NCBI GenBank assembly: GCA_963205265.1
Contig: CAUJJI010000227.1
Span: forward strand, 1-47,256
DNA length: 47,256 nucleotides
Origin: Pseudomonadota bacterium
Lineage (GTDB): Bacteria > Pseudomonadota > Alphaproteobacteria > Sphingomonadales > Sphingomonadaceae
Direction: 5' to 3'
Shown piece after piece: positions 32,786-41,610 of this stretch. The notes beneath the pieces are model-generated. The model was not told the DNA's origin. It ran no database searches and saw nothing but the letters and a program-made list of their open reading frames with translations. The first letter of the stretch is position 1. Each line of letters begins with the position of its first letter. Both the position numbers and the translations under genes were made by a program.

Positions 32786-33775
32786 ATGCGTGCCTGGATG
32801 ATTGAACAGCAGGGCGGACCGGGATCGTTGAAGCTGGTCGACATCGAAAAGCCGGTCGCCACCGGCAGCGAGATTCTCGTCCGCCTCACTGCTCCCGGCG
32901 TAGTGCCCTTCGACGTCGCGATCATCAACGACGAGAACGAGGCGAACTTCCCGCCCTGTTCGCTCCCGCTGGTCCCGGGCAACCAGGGTGCCGGCGTGGT
33001 GGAAGATGCGGGCAGCAGCGACCGGCTCAAGGTGGGTGACCGCGTCATGTTCGGCGCCTTCCCCTACGGCTTCATGCGGGCGGGCAGCTGGGCCGAATAC
33101 TGCACGGTCGAACAGGATCATGCCTGGAAGATTCCCGATTCAGTCAGCGACGGCGCCGCCGCCCAGGCGGCGGTGGCCTATCCGACCGCCTACCGGGCCC
33201 TGATCGAGGCCGGCTTCGAAGCCGGCAAGACCGTGCTCGTCCCCGGGATCGGCGGATCGGTCGGCAATGCCGGCTATCAGTTGGCACGAGCCCTCGGCGC
33301 GGCCAAGGTCATCAGCACGACCAGTTCGACTGCCAAGGCCGAACAGGCCCGCGCCGCCGGATTCGACAATGTCATCGACCTGTCGCAGCAGTCCATGGTC
33401 GAGGGAGTCCACGCGCTGAACGGCGGCGAAGGTGTGGATATCGTGATCGATTCGATCGGAGGCCAGATTCTCGCCGAGACCGCGAAATGCATCAAGCGGT
33501 ACAGCAAGATCATCTGCCTGGGCTTCGCCGCGGGCCGCGACAGCACGATCACGCTTGCCGACCTCATCCTCTATCGCGGCAGCATCCAGGGATACGGCGT
33601 CTACACCTGCACGCCGGAAGAATGGGCCGATGCCTGGACGGTATTCACCGAGCTTGCCGACGCCGGCAAGATCCAGCCGCTGTTCGACCGCAGCTTCCCG
33701 TTCGAGCAGGCGCCCGAAGCGCTGGAATATGTCGCCAAGGCCCGTCCGTTCGGCGGCGTCGCCCTGGCCCTCTGA
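32786..33775 (+). CDS. Zinc-independent MDR oxidoreductase (NADPH:quinone reductase/enoyl reductase-like)
   Basis: A 329-residue medium-chain reductase. The N-terminal GroES-like domain (PLVPGNQGAGVVEDAG, VGDRVMFGAFPYGFM) lacks the catalytic zinc ligands; the Rossmann domain shows VPGIGGSVGNAGYQLARALG. That is the pattern of quinone oxidoreductases and 2-enoyl thioester reductases, using NADPH. It follows the CoA ligase by 34 bp. A role in saturating an enone or enoyl intermediate is inferred. Confidence 0.9.
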   Translation: MRAWMIEQQGGPGSLKLVDIEKPVATGSEILVRLTAPGVVPFDVAIINDENEANFPPCSLPLVPGNQGAGVVEDAGSSDRLKVGDRVMFGAFPYGFMRAGSWAEYCTVEQDHAWKIPDSVSDGAAAQAAVAYPTAYRALIEAGFEAGKTVLVPGIGGSVGNAGYQLARALGAAKVISTTSSTAKAEQARAAGFDNVIDLSQQSMVEGVHALNGGEGVDIVIDSIGGQILAETAKCIKRYSKIICLGFAAGRDSTITLADLILYRGSIQGYGVYTCTPEEWADAWTVFTELADAGKIQPLFDRSFPFEQAPEALEYVAKARPFGGVALAL

Positions 33776-33849
33776 ACCTCGCGACCGCCACGCCGGCGAT
33801 CCGACCGGCGTGGCGCAAAGTGGACAGGCCGCGGCATGAGGAGGCGACG

Positions 33850-34323
33850 GTGAACGAGATCGAGCGACTGACGGCAATCGCGGAAATCCGACAGGTCAAG
33901 GCGCGCTATTTCCGTGCCATCGACGAGAAGGACGAGGCGCTGCTCCGGGAAGTCTTCGCCGACGACGTCGAGCTCGACTATCGCGGCTCGACCACCGATC
34001 CGGCCAGCGGCGTGAACGCCGCCGACAGCGCGACCGGCGACGTCCTGCGGGGCGGCGAGCAGGCCGCGCGCCTGATCGCGGCTTCGCTTGTCGGGCTAGT
34101 TTCGGTCCACCACGCCTCCGAGCCCGAGATCGAGATCCTGGACAGCGACAATGCGCGGGCGATCTGGCCCATGGTCGATCGCCTGAAGTTTCCCCCGGGC
34201 AGCCCGTTCAGCGAGATGACCGGCTACGGCCACTACCGCGAGACCTACGTCCGCGAGGGCGGCCGCTGGCGCATCCGCACGCTGCGGCTCACGCGGCTCC
34301 GCCTCGATTTCACGCCGGCCTGA
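33850..34323 (+). CDS. SnoaL/NTF2-like protein (scytalone dehydratase/LinA type)
   Basis: A 157-residue cone-fold protein: EIRQVKARYFRAIDEKDEAL, FADDVELDYRGSTTD, SVHHASEPEIEILDSD and GHYRETYVREGGRWRI. Asp25 and His87/His88 sit where LinA and scytalone dehydratase have their Asp-His dyad, and the overall plan resembles the protein at 20895-21437. The start is GTG at 33850 with a strong GAGGAGG before it. It closes the plus-strand block and ends 15 bp from a convergent gene. Confidence 0.87.
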   Translation: MNEIERLTAIAEIRQVKARYFRAIDEKDEALLREVFADDVELDYRGSTTDPASGVNAADSATGDVLRGGEQAARLIAASLVGLVSVHHASEPEIEILDSDNARAIWPMVDRLKFPPGSPFSEMTGYGHYRETYVREGGRWRIRTLRLTRLRLDFTPA

Positions 34324-34338
34324 TGCGGCCGTCGTCGA

Positions 34339-35154
34339 CTACCTGCCCTTGAACTGCGCGGGCCGCCGGTCGGTAAAGGCCGCCGTCGCTTCCTTGTAGT
34401 CGTCGGTCAATGAAGCGAGCATCTGCGTGCGGTTCTCCAGCTCCACCGCCGCAGCGAAGCTCGGCGCATCGAGATTCTGCCAGATCAGGCGCTTGGTGTG
34501 CTTCGTCGCGAAAGGACTGTTCTCGAGGATCTGCCGCGCCAGGGCCTCGGCATCGGCCAACAGCGCAAAGTCGTCGACAAGGCGGGCGACGAGGCCGATC
34601 CGTTCCGCCTCCTCGGCGTCCACCGGCCGGCCGGTGATGAGGATCTCGAATGCCCGGGCAGCGCCGATCAGGCGCGGCAGCATGTAGCTCATCCCCGATT
34701 CGCCGGCAGTCAGCCCGAGCCGCACCGCTGCATTCAGGAACCGCGCCGATCGCGATGCCAGCCTGATGTCAGCCGCCAGCGCCAGCGCCATGCCGGCCCC
34801 CGCGCAGGGACCGTTGACGGCGGCGATCACTATCTGCGGCATCGCGCGGATGCGCTCGACCATGCCGGCGAACTGTTCCTGCCAGTAGAGGCGCTCGACG
34901 ACCCCGCTCGGCGCAGTGCGGTTGCGCGCATCTGCGGCCGCGACGTCCTGCCCGGCGCAGAACCCTCGCCCGCTCCCGGTCAGGATCACGGCGCGGACCT
35001 CGGCGCGCGCGGCGATCGCCTCGAGCGCTGCATTGAGTTCGGCGACCGCCTCGCGCGTCAGGGCGTTCAGCCGCGCCGGGCGGTTGAGGCGAACGGCGAC
35101 GATGTCGTCGGCCAGGTCGTCGACAAGGATGGCGGCTTCGGGGCTTTCCGTCAT
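34339..35154 (-). CDS. Crotonase-fold protein (enoyl-CoA hydratase/isomerase family)
   Basis: A 271-residue crotonase. The oxyanion hole segments GRGFCAGQDV and GPCAGAGMALALAADI are present. The two glutamates of canonical hydratases are absent: GGxxEL is GAGMAL and the FxxPE site is FLNAAVRLG, with a GES sequence (LTAGESGMSYMLPR) further on. It may act as an isomerase, hydrolase or retro-Claisen enzyme rather than a hydratase. It is the last gene of the long minus-strand module, 30 bp below an acyl-CoA dehydrogenase. Confidence 0.9.
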   Translation of the reverse strand: MTESPEAAILVDDLADDIVAVRLNRPARLNALTREAVAELNAALEAIAARAEVRAVILTGSGRGFCAGQDVAAADARNRTAPSGVVERLYWQEQFAGMVERIRAMPQIVIAAVNGPCAGAGMALALAADIRLASRSARFLNAAVRLGLTAGESGMSYMLPRLIGAARAFEILITGRPVDAEEAERIGLVARLVDDFALLADAEALARQILENSPFATKHTKRLIWQNLDAPSFAAAVELENRTQMLASLTDDYKEATAAFTDRRPAQFKGR

Positions 35155-35184
35155 AGGGTACTCCCTGGTTCGACGCCGTCCGGG

Positions 35185-36249
35185 TCAGGTCCGGCTGGCC
35201 ATCGCCCTTCGGCACACGTCGGCGGCCACCCGGTCGCGCAATTCGTCGGGAGAGCCGCCGATGATCTGGTTCACCAGCGCCCGCTTCAGGAACAGGTGCG
35301 GATTGTATTCCCAGGTGAAGCCGACGCCGCCGAACAGCTGGATACTGTCTTCGGCCATCGCCGCATAGGCCTCGCAAGCCAGGATGCGCGCCTGAGTGGC
35401 GAGCACCTGCCAGTCCTCGCCGCGCACTGCGAAGACGTCGCTGGCCCGCACGACCAGGGACCGGGCCAGTTCGATGGCCACCTTGTGATCGGCCGCCCTG
35501 TGCTTCAGCGCCTGGAACGACGCGATGGCCCGGCCGAACTGCTGGCGACCGAGCATGTATTCCACTGTCTCGGCCAGGCACTGCGCCGCCCCGCCGATGC
35601 TGTCCCAGGCCAGTGCCAGTTCGCCATGCGCGCGCAGCACGGGCAGGACTTGCGCAGCGTCGAGCCGGCATGCGACATCCCCGACTTCGGACAGGACGAC
35701 CGAACCGTAGGCGCGCCCGAGATCCCAGGTCTCCACTTCCGCCAAGGTGACGCCGGGCGCCGTGGCGGCGACGAGAGCACCGGCGCCGCCGGCTTCCTCG
35801 ACGACAAGCAGGTGAGTGGCGCCGGGCACGCCGGGCACCATCGGCAGGCTGGCGCGCGCCAGCGACTGGCCGGACGGCAGGATCAGCGGTGCGATCCGCC
35901 AGCCCTGTTCGAAGACCGCCGTGATGGCCTCCGCGGCATCCGCCGTCCCCGCCGCGTTCAGTGCATCGATCGCGGCCATGGTCGACGACAGCCAGACCGG
36001 GGCGAGGCTCTTGCCCATTTCCTCGTAGATCGGCGCCAGCACGTCGAAAGGCTGGCCGAGCCCGCCCTGCGCTTCCGGCGCGGTCAACTGGAACCAGCCG
36101 AGTTCGCCCATGTCGGCTTCAAGCGCCTTGCCGGCATCGGGCCTGCCCTCCCAGCCGGCACGGCGGTCCACCTTGTCCGCAAGCAGGCGGCGAGCCGCAT
36201 CCCGCATTTCCTCCGGGTCGATGCGCATGGCGTCCGTGGCTGAAGTCAC
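35185..36249 (-). CDS. Acyl-CoA dehydrogenase (partner subunit type)
   Basis: A 354-residue acyl-CoA dehydrogenase-fold protein. The helical C-terminus is clear (MLGRQQFGRAIASFQALKHR, DSIQLFGGVGFTWEYNPHLF), while the last loop reads IIGGSPDELRD. The middle domain is short, as in the non-catalytic or half-site partner of heteromeric dehydrogenases. The GTG at 36249 is preferred, with GGGAGAAG upstream and only 2 bp after the preceding dehydrogenase stop; an ATG at 36228 is possible. The adjacency to the full-length enzyme at 36252 repeats the pairing seen at 22550-24675. Confidence 0.9.
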   Translation of the reverse strand: MTSATDAMRIDPEEMRDAARRLLADKVDRRAGWEGRPDAGKALEADMGELGWFQLTAPEAQGGLGQPFDVLAPIYEEMGKSLAPVWLSSTMAAIDALNAAGTADAAEAITAVFEQGWRIAPLILPSGQSLARASLPMVPGVPGATHLLVVEEAGGAGALVAATAPGVTLAEVETWDLGRAYGSVVLSEVGDVACRLDAAQVLPVLRAHGELALAWDSIGGAAQCLAETVEYMLGRQQFGRAIASFQALKHRAADHKVAIELARSLVVRASDVFAVRGEDWQVLATQARILACEAYAAMAEDSIQLFGGVGFTWEYNPHLFLKRALVNQIIGGSPDELRDRVAADVCRRAMASRT

Positions 36250-36251
36250 CC

Positions 36252-37436
36252 CTACTTCTCCCTCGGCATGTTGAGGACCCGTTCGGAAATGATGTTGCGC
36301 TGGATCTCGTTGCTGCCACCGGCGATGTTGTATTGATAGCTGTTGAGGAAATCGAACATCCAGTTGCCCGTCTCGTAGCCGGCGCCGAGCACGTAGCCGG
36401 TGTCGCGCATCGCCGCAAAGCCCTGCAGCCGCAGACCCAGCGCGGTGAAGTCGCGCGACAGCCGGGAATAGGCAAGCTTGAGGATCGAGGCATCGCCCAC
36501 GGCCTCGCGCCCGGCGATGCGGTTCTCCATCAGCGTTGCCAGCATCGCGCGCATTGCCTCGATCCGCGCCGAGATATCGACCACGGTGCGCGCCACCGAG
36601 ACATCGAGAGCGGCGGTGTCGCCCGTGCCGCCTGTCGCCGCCAGCACCAGCCGCCACAGCGACAGGGCCATCCGCTCGGTCAGTTCGACCAGGGTAAGGC
36701 CGCGCTCCGATGACAGCGTCACCTGAGCGACCTTCCAGCCCTCATTCTCCTTGCCCACCAGGTTCTCGACCGGGATCTCGACCTCGTCGAGAAAGATCTC
36801 GGCGAACTCCTCGTCGCCGGTGACTTGCCTGATCGGGCGCACGTCGATGCCCTTGGACTTCATGTCCATCAGCAGGAAGGTGATGCCGGCCTGCTTGGGA
36901 CCGCTGCTGTCGGTGCGGACCAGCAACAGGCACTGGTCGGCGAAATGCCCGAGCGTCGACCAGATCTTCTGGCCCGAAACGATGTAGCGATCGCCCTTGC
37001 GTTCGGCTCGCGTCCGCAGTGCGGCAAGGTCGGAACCGGCGCCCGGCTCGGAAAAGCCCTGGCACCAGACTTCGCCCTTGAGGATGGCGGGAAGGTGCCG
37101 GGCGCGCTGGGCATCGGTGCCGCATTCCACCAGCGTCATCGCCGCGTGATACAACGAGACGAAGAACAGGCTCATGCGCGGCGCCCCGCCGCGGGCCAGT
37201 TCCTCGAACAGGGCGATCTGCTCGGCCAGCGATCGCCCACCGCCCGGCCATTCGCTCGGCCAGTGCGGCGTGGCGTAGCCGGCCTCGACCAGCTTGCCGA
37301 ACCACTCGCGCTGCATGGCAAGGAAGCCGGCGACATCGTCGCCTCTCTGGCGCTCGCGCCAGTTGCCGGGAAGATTCTGCGCCAGCCATTCGCGGATTTC
37401 GATCCGCAAACAGGCGATCGCGTCCTGCTCGCTCAT
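36252..37436 (-). CDS. Acyl-CoA dehydrogenase (full-length)
   Basis: A 394-residue FAD dehydrogenase: ATPHWPSEWPGGGRSLAEQI, WCQGFSEPGAGSDLAALRTR, YIVSGQKIWSTLGHFADQ and the C-terminal NIAGGSNEIQRNIISERVLN. The usual MCAD-type glutamate before the final G-T/S is not there (AGGS), as in the pair at 22550-24675. It is probably the catalytic partner of the shorter dehydrogenase that begins 2 bp after its stop. Preceding ATG context carries AGGGTCGAAGCG. Acts on the acyl-CoA from one of the two ligases. Confidence 0.94.
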   Translation of the reverse strand: MSEQDAIACLRIEIREWLAQNLPGNWRERQRGDDVAGFLAMQREWFGKLVEAGYATPHWPSEWPGGGRSLAEQIALFEELARGGAPRMSLFFVSLYHAAMTLVECGTDAQRARHLPAILKGEVWCQGFSEPGAGSDLAALRTRAERKGDRYIVSGQKIWSTLGHFADQCLLLVRTDSSGPKQAGITFLLMDMKSKGIDVRPIRQVTGDEEFAEIFLDEVEIPVENLVGKENEGWKVAQVTLSSERGLTLVELTERMALSLWRLVLAATGGTGDTAALDVSVARTVVDISARIEAMRAMLATLMENRIAGREAVGDASILKLAYSRLSRDFTALGLRLQGFAAMRDTGYVLGAGYETGNWMFDFLNSYQYNIAGGSNEIQRNIISERVLNMPREK

Positions 37437-37456
37437 CGCTTCGACCCTGTCCTGGA

Positions 37457-38257
37457 CTAATTGCCGGTGAATGTCGGTGTACGCTTTTCGAAGAAGGCGT
37501 CGACCGCCTCGCCGTGGTCGCGCGTCGTATGGCACAGCGCCTGCGCCGCGGCAGAGGCCTCCAGGATGGCCGACAGGCTCGACAGGCGGCTTTCGCGGAT
37601 CAGCCGCTTGGTCATGCGCACCGCATGAGGCGGGTTGGCCGCGATCTGCGATGCCAGCGCCCTCGCCTCGTCCATCAGGGATTCGGGCGGGACCACCTGC
37701 GACACCAGTCCGCAGGCCAGAGCCTGCGCTGCGTCGAGCAGCTGACCGGTGAAGGCCATCTCGCTCGCCTTCGACCAGCCGACCACGCGCGGCAGCAGCC
37801 AGGCTCCGCCGTCGCCGGGGACGATCCCCATCTTGACGAAGCTTTCGGCGAACTTCGCCTTTTCCGAAGCGATGCGGATGTCGCACATGCAGGCCAGGTC
37901 GCAGCCGGCGCCGATCGCCGGTCCGTTGACTGCCGCGATGACCGGCACTTCGATGCTCTCGAACAGCACCGGCAGGCGCTGGATGCCGAAGCGATAGTTG
38001 CGCCGGGTCGTCGTCGGCGAGGGATCGTTGAGACCGCCGCCGAGCCTCATGGTGGCGATGTCGCCGCCGGTCGAGAATGCCGAGCCGGCGCCGGTGATGA
38101 TGACCACGCGGCAGGCCATGTCACGGTCCGCACCTGCGATCGCAGTGCACAGGGCCTCGATCACCGCGGCGCTGGAAATCGGATTGCGCGCTTCCGGCTG
38201 ATTCAGCGTCAGCGTGAGGATGCCGTCCGACAGTTCGGAAAGGACGACGTCGCTCAC
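37457..38257 (-). CDS. Crotonase-fold protein (enoyl-CoA hydratase/isomerase family)
   Basis: A 266-residue crotonase: GSAFSTGGDIATMRLGGG and GPAIGAGCDLACMCDIRIA mark the oxyanion hole. The first canonical glutamate is Asp (GCDLA) and the second site reads FAESFVKMGIVPGDGGAW, with Phe in place of Glu but an Asp in the GDGG loop, similar to PaaG-type isomerases. It is therefore more likely an isomerase or ring-cleaving crotonase than a simple hydratase. The GTG start overlaps the SDR stop (38254-38257), so translation is coupled to the upstream gene. Confidence 0.9.
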   Translation of the reverse strand: MSDVVLSELSDGILTLTLNQPEARNPISSAAVIEALCTAIAGADRDMACRVVIITGAGSAFSTGGDIATMRLGGGLNDPSPTTTRRNYRFGIQRLPVLFESIEVPVIAAVNGPAIGAGCDLACMCDIRIASEKAKFAESFVKMGIVPGDGGAWLLPRVVGWSKASEMAFTGQLLDAAQALACGLVSQVVPPESLMDEARALASQIAANPPHAVRMTKRLIRESRLSSLSAILEASAAAQALCHTTRDHGEAVDAFFEKRTPTFTGN

Positions 38258-39015
38258 CGCGGCGGCATCCGGATGGCGCCGTCGATGCGGATGGTCTCGC
38301 CGTTGAGCATCGGGTTCTCGATGATCTGCTGCGCGAGCATCGCGAACTCCTCGGGACGGCCGAGGCGACGCGGATGCGGGATGGCGGCAGCCAGGCCCTC
38401 GCGGACCTCGGGCTTGACGCGCTGCAGGATGGGCGTGTCGAAGGTGCCGGGCGCGATCGTGCAGACGCGGACCTGGTGGCTGGCAAGGTCGCGTGCAGCG
38501 ACGATCGTCATCCCGACGATGCCGGCCTTGGCCGAGGCATAGGGAATCTGGCCGATCTGGCCTTCGAAGGCGGCGACTGACGCGGTGAGCACGACCACGC
38601 CGCGCTCGCCGTCCACCAGCTCGCGCTTGGCCATGCGGGCAGCGCCCAGTCGCAGCACGTTGAAGCTGCCGACCAGGTTGAGGCGAACCACGGCCTCGTA
38701 GGTTTCGAGCGAACCGGGATTGCCGTCGCGGTCGACGACGCGGATCGGGCCGCCACGGCCGGCGCAGTGCACGACCGCCCGCAGGTCTCCCATGCTTTCC
38801 GCGGCATCGAAAACGGCGTTCATCTGGTCGGTATCGGTGACGTCCGCTCTGACGAACCGGGTACCCCCGCCGATTTCCGCGGCCACTTCGTCACCGTTGT
38901 CGGCGATATCGGCGATGACGACTTTCGCCCCGTTCGCCACGAGGCGCTCGGCCGTCGCCCGGCCGAGACCCGAAGCGCCACCGGTGACGACGGCAACAAT
39001 GTCCTTGATGTTCAT
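38254..39015 (-). CDS. SDR of the HSD10/3-hydroxyacyl-CoA dehydrogenase type II kind
   Basis: A 253-residue [11 protein letters not shown] (11-18) and the acidic VIADIAD favour [39 protein letters not shown], the [19 protein letters not shown] active-site segment and [10 protein letters not shown] are characteristic of 17-beta-HSD10-like 3-hydroxyacyl-CoA dehydrogenases. It should oxidise 3-hydroxyacyl-CoA to 3-ketoacyl-CoA, and it stands 16 bp below the thiolase that would cleave the product. HSD10-type enzymes also oxidise hydroxysteroids, which would suit the neighbourhood. Confidence 0.93.
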   Translation of the reverse strand: MNIKDIVAVVTGGASGLGRATAERLVANGAKVVIADIADNGDEVAAEIGGGTRFVRADVTDTDQMNAVFDAAESMGDLRAVVHCAGRGGPIRVVDRDGNPGSLETYEAVVRLNLVGSFNVLRLGAARMAKRELVDGERGVVVLTASVAAFEGQIGQIPYASAKAGIVGMTIVAARDLASHQVRVCTIAPGTFDTPILQRVKPEVREGLAAAIPHPRRLGRPEEFAMLAQQIIENPMLNGETIRIDGAIRMPPR

Positions 39016-39031
39016 GCCCTAAATCCCTCGC

Positions 39032-40210
39032 TCAGAGTCGCTCGATGATCGTGGCGTTGGCCAGGCCGCCCGCCTCGCACATCGTCTGCAAGCCATAGCG
39101 GCCACCCGTTTCGTGCAACCCGTTGACCATGGAGGCCATCAGCCGCGTGCCCGATGCGCCGAGCGGATGGCCCAGCGCGATCGCGCCGCCGCGCGGATTG
39201 AGGCGCGCCGCATCGGCCTTGATCTCGCGCTGCCAGGCCAGCGGCACCGGCGCGAAGGCCTCGTTGACTTCGATGTGGTCGATCTGGTCGATGGTCAGGC
39301 CGGCCTTGGCCAAGACCCGCTTGGTCGCCGGGATCGGGGCGGTGAGCATCAGCAGCGGGTCGTCGCCCACGACGTCGAAAGCGACGAAGCGCGCCAGCGG
39401 CCTGAGGCCGAGCCGGTTTGCAGTCGCTTCGGACATGATCAGCGCCGCCGAGGCACCGTCGGTGATCTGCGAGCTGTTGCCGGCCGTGATCGACCAGTTG
39501 ATCTCGGGGAAGCGCTCGCCGAGCTCGTCGTTGTTGAACGAGGTCTTGAGCTGCGCCAGCCCTTCGGCAGTCGTTGTCGGCCGGATCGTCTCGTCGCTGC
39601 TGACGAGGCCTTCGGGCGTCTGGATCGGGATGATTTCGCGCGCCAGCTTGCCGGCCACGCGCGCGGCTTCGGCAAGCTGGTGCGAGCGCGCCGAGTATTC
39701 GTCCATCTCCTCGCGGGAAATGCCCCAGCGGCCGGCGATCAATTCCGCTGAGATGCCCTGCCCGACCATGCCGGGGAAGCGCTGCTCGAAGGCGACGCCA
39801 TGCGGCTCGGCTCCCATCCGCGCCGAGCCCATGGGAACGCGGCTCATCGATTCGATGCCGCCGGCGATGACGATGTCGTATGCGCCCGCGGAAATGCCAT
39901 GGGCGGCGAAGTGGACCGCTTGCTGGCTCGAGCCGCAACGCCGCTCGACCATGGTGCATGGCACGTGCACGGGGTATCCCGCCGCCAGCCAGGCCGTGCG
40001 GCCGACCGGCACCGCCTGTTCCCCGGCCTGGCTGACGCAGCCCATGATCAGGTCGTCCACCATCCCCGGATCGAGCTTGTTGCGTTCGACCAGGCCGACC
40101 AGGACCTGCAACAGGAGGTCGGCCGGATGGACCGAGGACAGCGCGCCGCCCATCTTGCCGCGCCCCATGGGCGACCGGACGATATCGACGATGACGGGAA
40201 CGTTGGACAT
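39032..40210 (-). CDS. Thiolase (acetyl-CoA C-acyltransferase, FadA-like)
   Basis: A 392-residue thiolase. The nucleophile Cys92 is in VERRCGSSQQAVH, His348 in GHPLGASG and the proton-shuttle Cys378 in MCEAGGLANATI; all three catalytic residues are intact, and length is normal. It cleaves 3-ketoacyl-CoA with CoA. The ATG at 40210 has only a weak purine-rich stretch upstream. Neighbours are the HSD10-like SDR (downstream) and an Old Yellow Enzyme (upstream, 119 bp gap), making a full oxidation spiral with the dehydrogenases and crotonases. Confidence 0.96.
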   Translation of the reverse strand: MSNVPVIVDIVRSPMGRGKMGGALSSVHPADLLLQVLVGLVERNKLDPGMVDDLIMGCVSQAGEQAVPVGRTAWLAAGYPVHVPCTMVERRCGSSQQAVHFAAHGISAGAYDIVIAGGIESMSRVPMGSARMGAEPHGVAFEQRFPGMVGQGISAELIAGRWGISREEMDEYSARSHQLAEAARVAGKLAREIIPIQTPEGLVSSDETIRPTTTAEGLAQLKTSFNNDELGERFPEINWSITAGNSSQITDGASAALIMSEATANRLGLRPLARFVAFDVVGDDPLLMLTAPIPATKRVLAKAGLTIDQIDHIEVNEAFAPVPLAWQREIKADAARLNPRGGAIALGHPLGASGTRLMASMVNGLHETGGRYGLQTMCEAGGLANATIIERL

Positions 40211-40329
40211 TGGAACTTTACCTCGATTGCCGCGGCAGGGCGACAGGGAAACATTGCGAAGTCCGGCTTATGGACACGATCGACCGGCTGCGCCATGGCG
40301 ACGCGGAACAGGAAAACGGCGATTGCAAC

Positions 40330-41493
40330 TCAGGACAAGATGCCGTCGTTCTCGATCCGGTATGGATCGGTCGCTTCGCCCGCCCGGAACTTGTGCGCCC
40401 AGTTGGGGTCGCCGATCATGGCCCGGCCGACGGCGACCAGGTCGAACTCCCCGGCCCGGAAGCGCTCGAGCAGCGGGCCGAAGTCGGTGACCACGGCTGC
40501 GGCCTTGTCGCGGTCGTACATGCCCTGGTTGATGCCGACGCCGCCCACCGCCATCGACAGCTTGCCGGTGACGCGCTTGGCCACTCCGGCAAGGCAGGCC
40601 GGATCGCCCTCGAACGCGGCTCGGTTGTAGTAGCGCACGCTCGCGTCGAAGACGTCGACGCCGGCATCGGCCAGCGGCTGCAGCACTTCGCGCAGTTCCT
40701 CGGGATTGTCGGCCAGGGTGGCGCGGAAGTCCTGCTGCTTCCATTGCGAGAAGCGGAAGAAGATCGGCAGGTCCTCGCCAACGGCACTGCGGATGCGGCG
40801 GACGATCTCGGCCGGGAATTCCGAACGCTTTGCCCGGCTGCCGCCCCAGCGATCGTCGCGCTGGTTGGTCCCTTCCCAGAGGAAATTGTCGAGCAGGTAG
40901 CCGTGGCCGCCGTGCAGCGCGATGCCGTCGAAGCCCGCTTCCACAGCATTGACCGCGCAGCGCACGAAGGCGGCGATCGCTTCCTCGATCTGCTCTTCGC
41001 TCATCGGGTCGCCGATTTGCGGGTCGGCGGGAATGCTGGTGGCTTCGATCGAGGTCATCCGGCCCAGCGGCCCCCATAGGCCCGAGGGCCCGACGCTCGG
41101 TATGTCGGGATAGGGCCCGGTGCCGGGCTTGCGCATGACGCCCTGGTGCCAGAGCTGGGGGATGATCCTGGCGCCGCTCGCATGGACGCCTGCGACGACC
41201 TTGCGCCAGCCCTCGATCGCGGCGGCATTGCCCAGCAGCGGGATGTTGTTCTCTCCCAGGCCGGCGTCGCCGAGCGCGGCCGGATGGTCGACGGCGACAC
41301 CTTCGGTCACGATCAGGCCCGCCCCGCCTTCTGCCCGGCGCCGGTAATAGGCCGCCACCGCATCGGTCGGAACGCCGCCGGGACTGAAGCCGCGCGTCAT
41401 CGGCGACATGACGATGCGATTGGGCAGCGCCATCCCGCGAATTTGCAGGGGCTCGAAAAGGGCTTCCCGGTCGGCGTTCTGCTCGTCACTCAT
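40330..41493 (-). CDS. Old Yellow Enzyme family NADH:flavin oxidoreductase
   Basis: A 387-residue FMN TIM-barrel enzyme (393 if the ATG at 41511 is used; AAGGA and GAGGG precede the two starts). The N-terminus MALPNRIVMSPMTRGFSPGG, IIPQLWHQG and HGGHGYLLDNFLWEGTNQR with the His-x-x-His substrate pair are typical, and VAVGRAMIGDPNW binds the FMN phosphate. It lacks the C-terminal 4Fe-4S and NAD domains of 2,4-dienoyl-CoA reductase, so it is a single-domain ene-reductase. It may reduce an enone or dienoyl-CoA intermediate. Confidence 0.94.
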   Translation of the reverse strand: MSDEQNADREALFEPLQIRGMALPNRIVMSPMTRGFSPGGVPTDAVAAYYRRRAEGGAGLIVTEGVAVDHPAALGDAGLGENNIPLLGNAAAIEGWRKVVAGVHASGARIIPQLWHQGVMRKPGTGPYPDIPSVGPSGLWGPLGRMTSIEATSIPADPQIGDPMSEEQIEEAIAAFVRCAVNAVEAGFDGIALHGGHGYLLDNFLWEGTNQRDDRWGGSRAKRSEFPAEIVRRIRSAVGEDLPIFFRFSQWKQQDFRATLADNPEELREVLQPLADAGVDVFDASVRYYNRAAFEGDPACLAGVAKRVTGKLSMAVGGVGINQGMYDRDKAAAVVTDFGPLLERFRAGEFDLVAVGRAMIGDPNWAHKFRAGEATDPYRIENDGILS

Positions 41494-41610
41494 GATCGCA
41501 TTTTCCTTCATTCGAATGCCCTCGCAATCGCCGCACTCGCTTCGCTCCGCTGCGCCGGCCTGCCAACGGCTATCGATCGCCAGGCAACTCGCGGAGCAAT
41601 TCAGGGCAAG

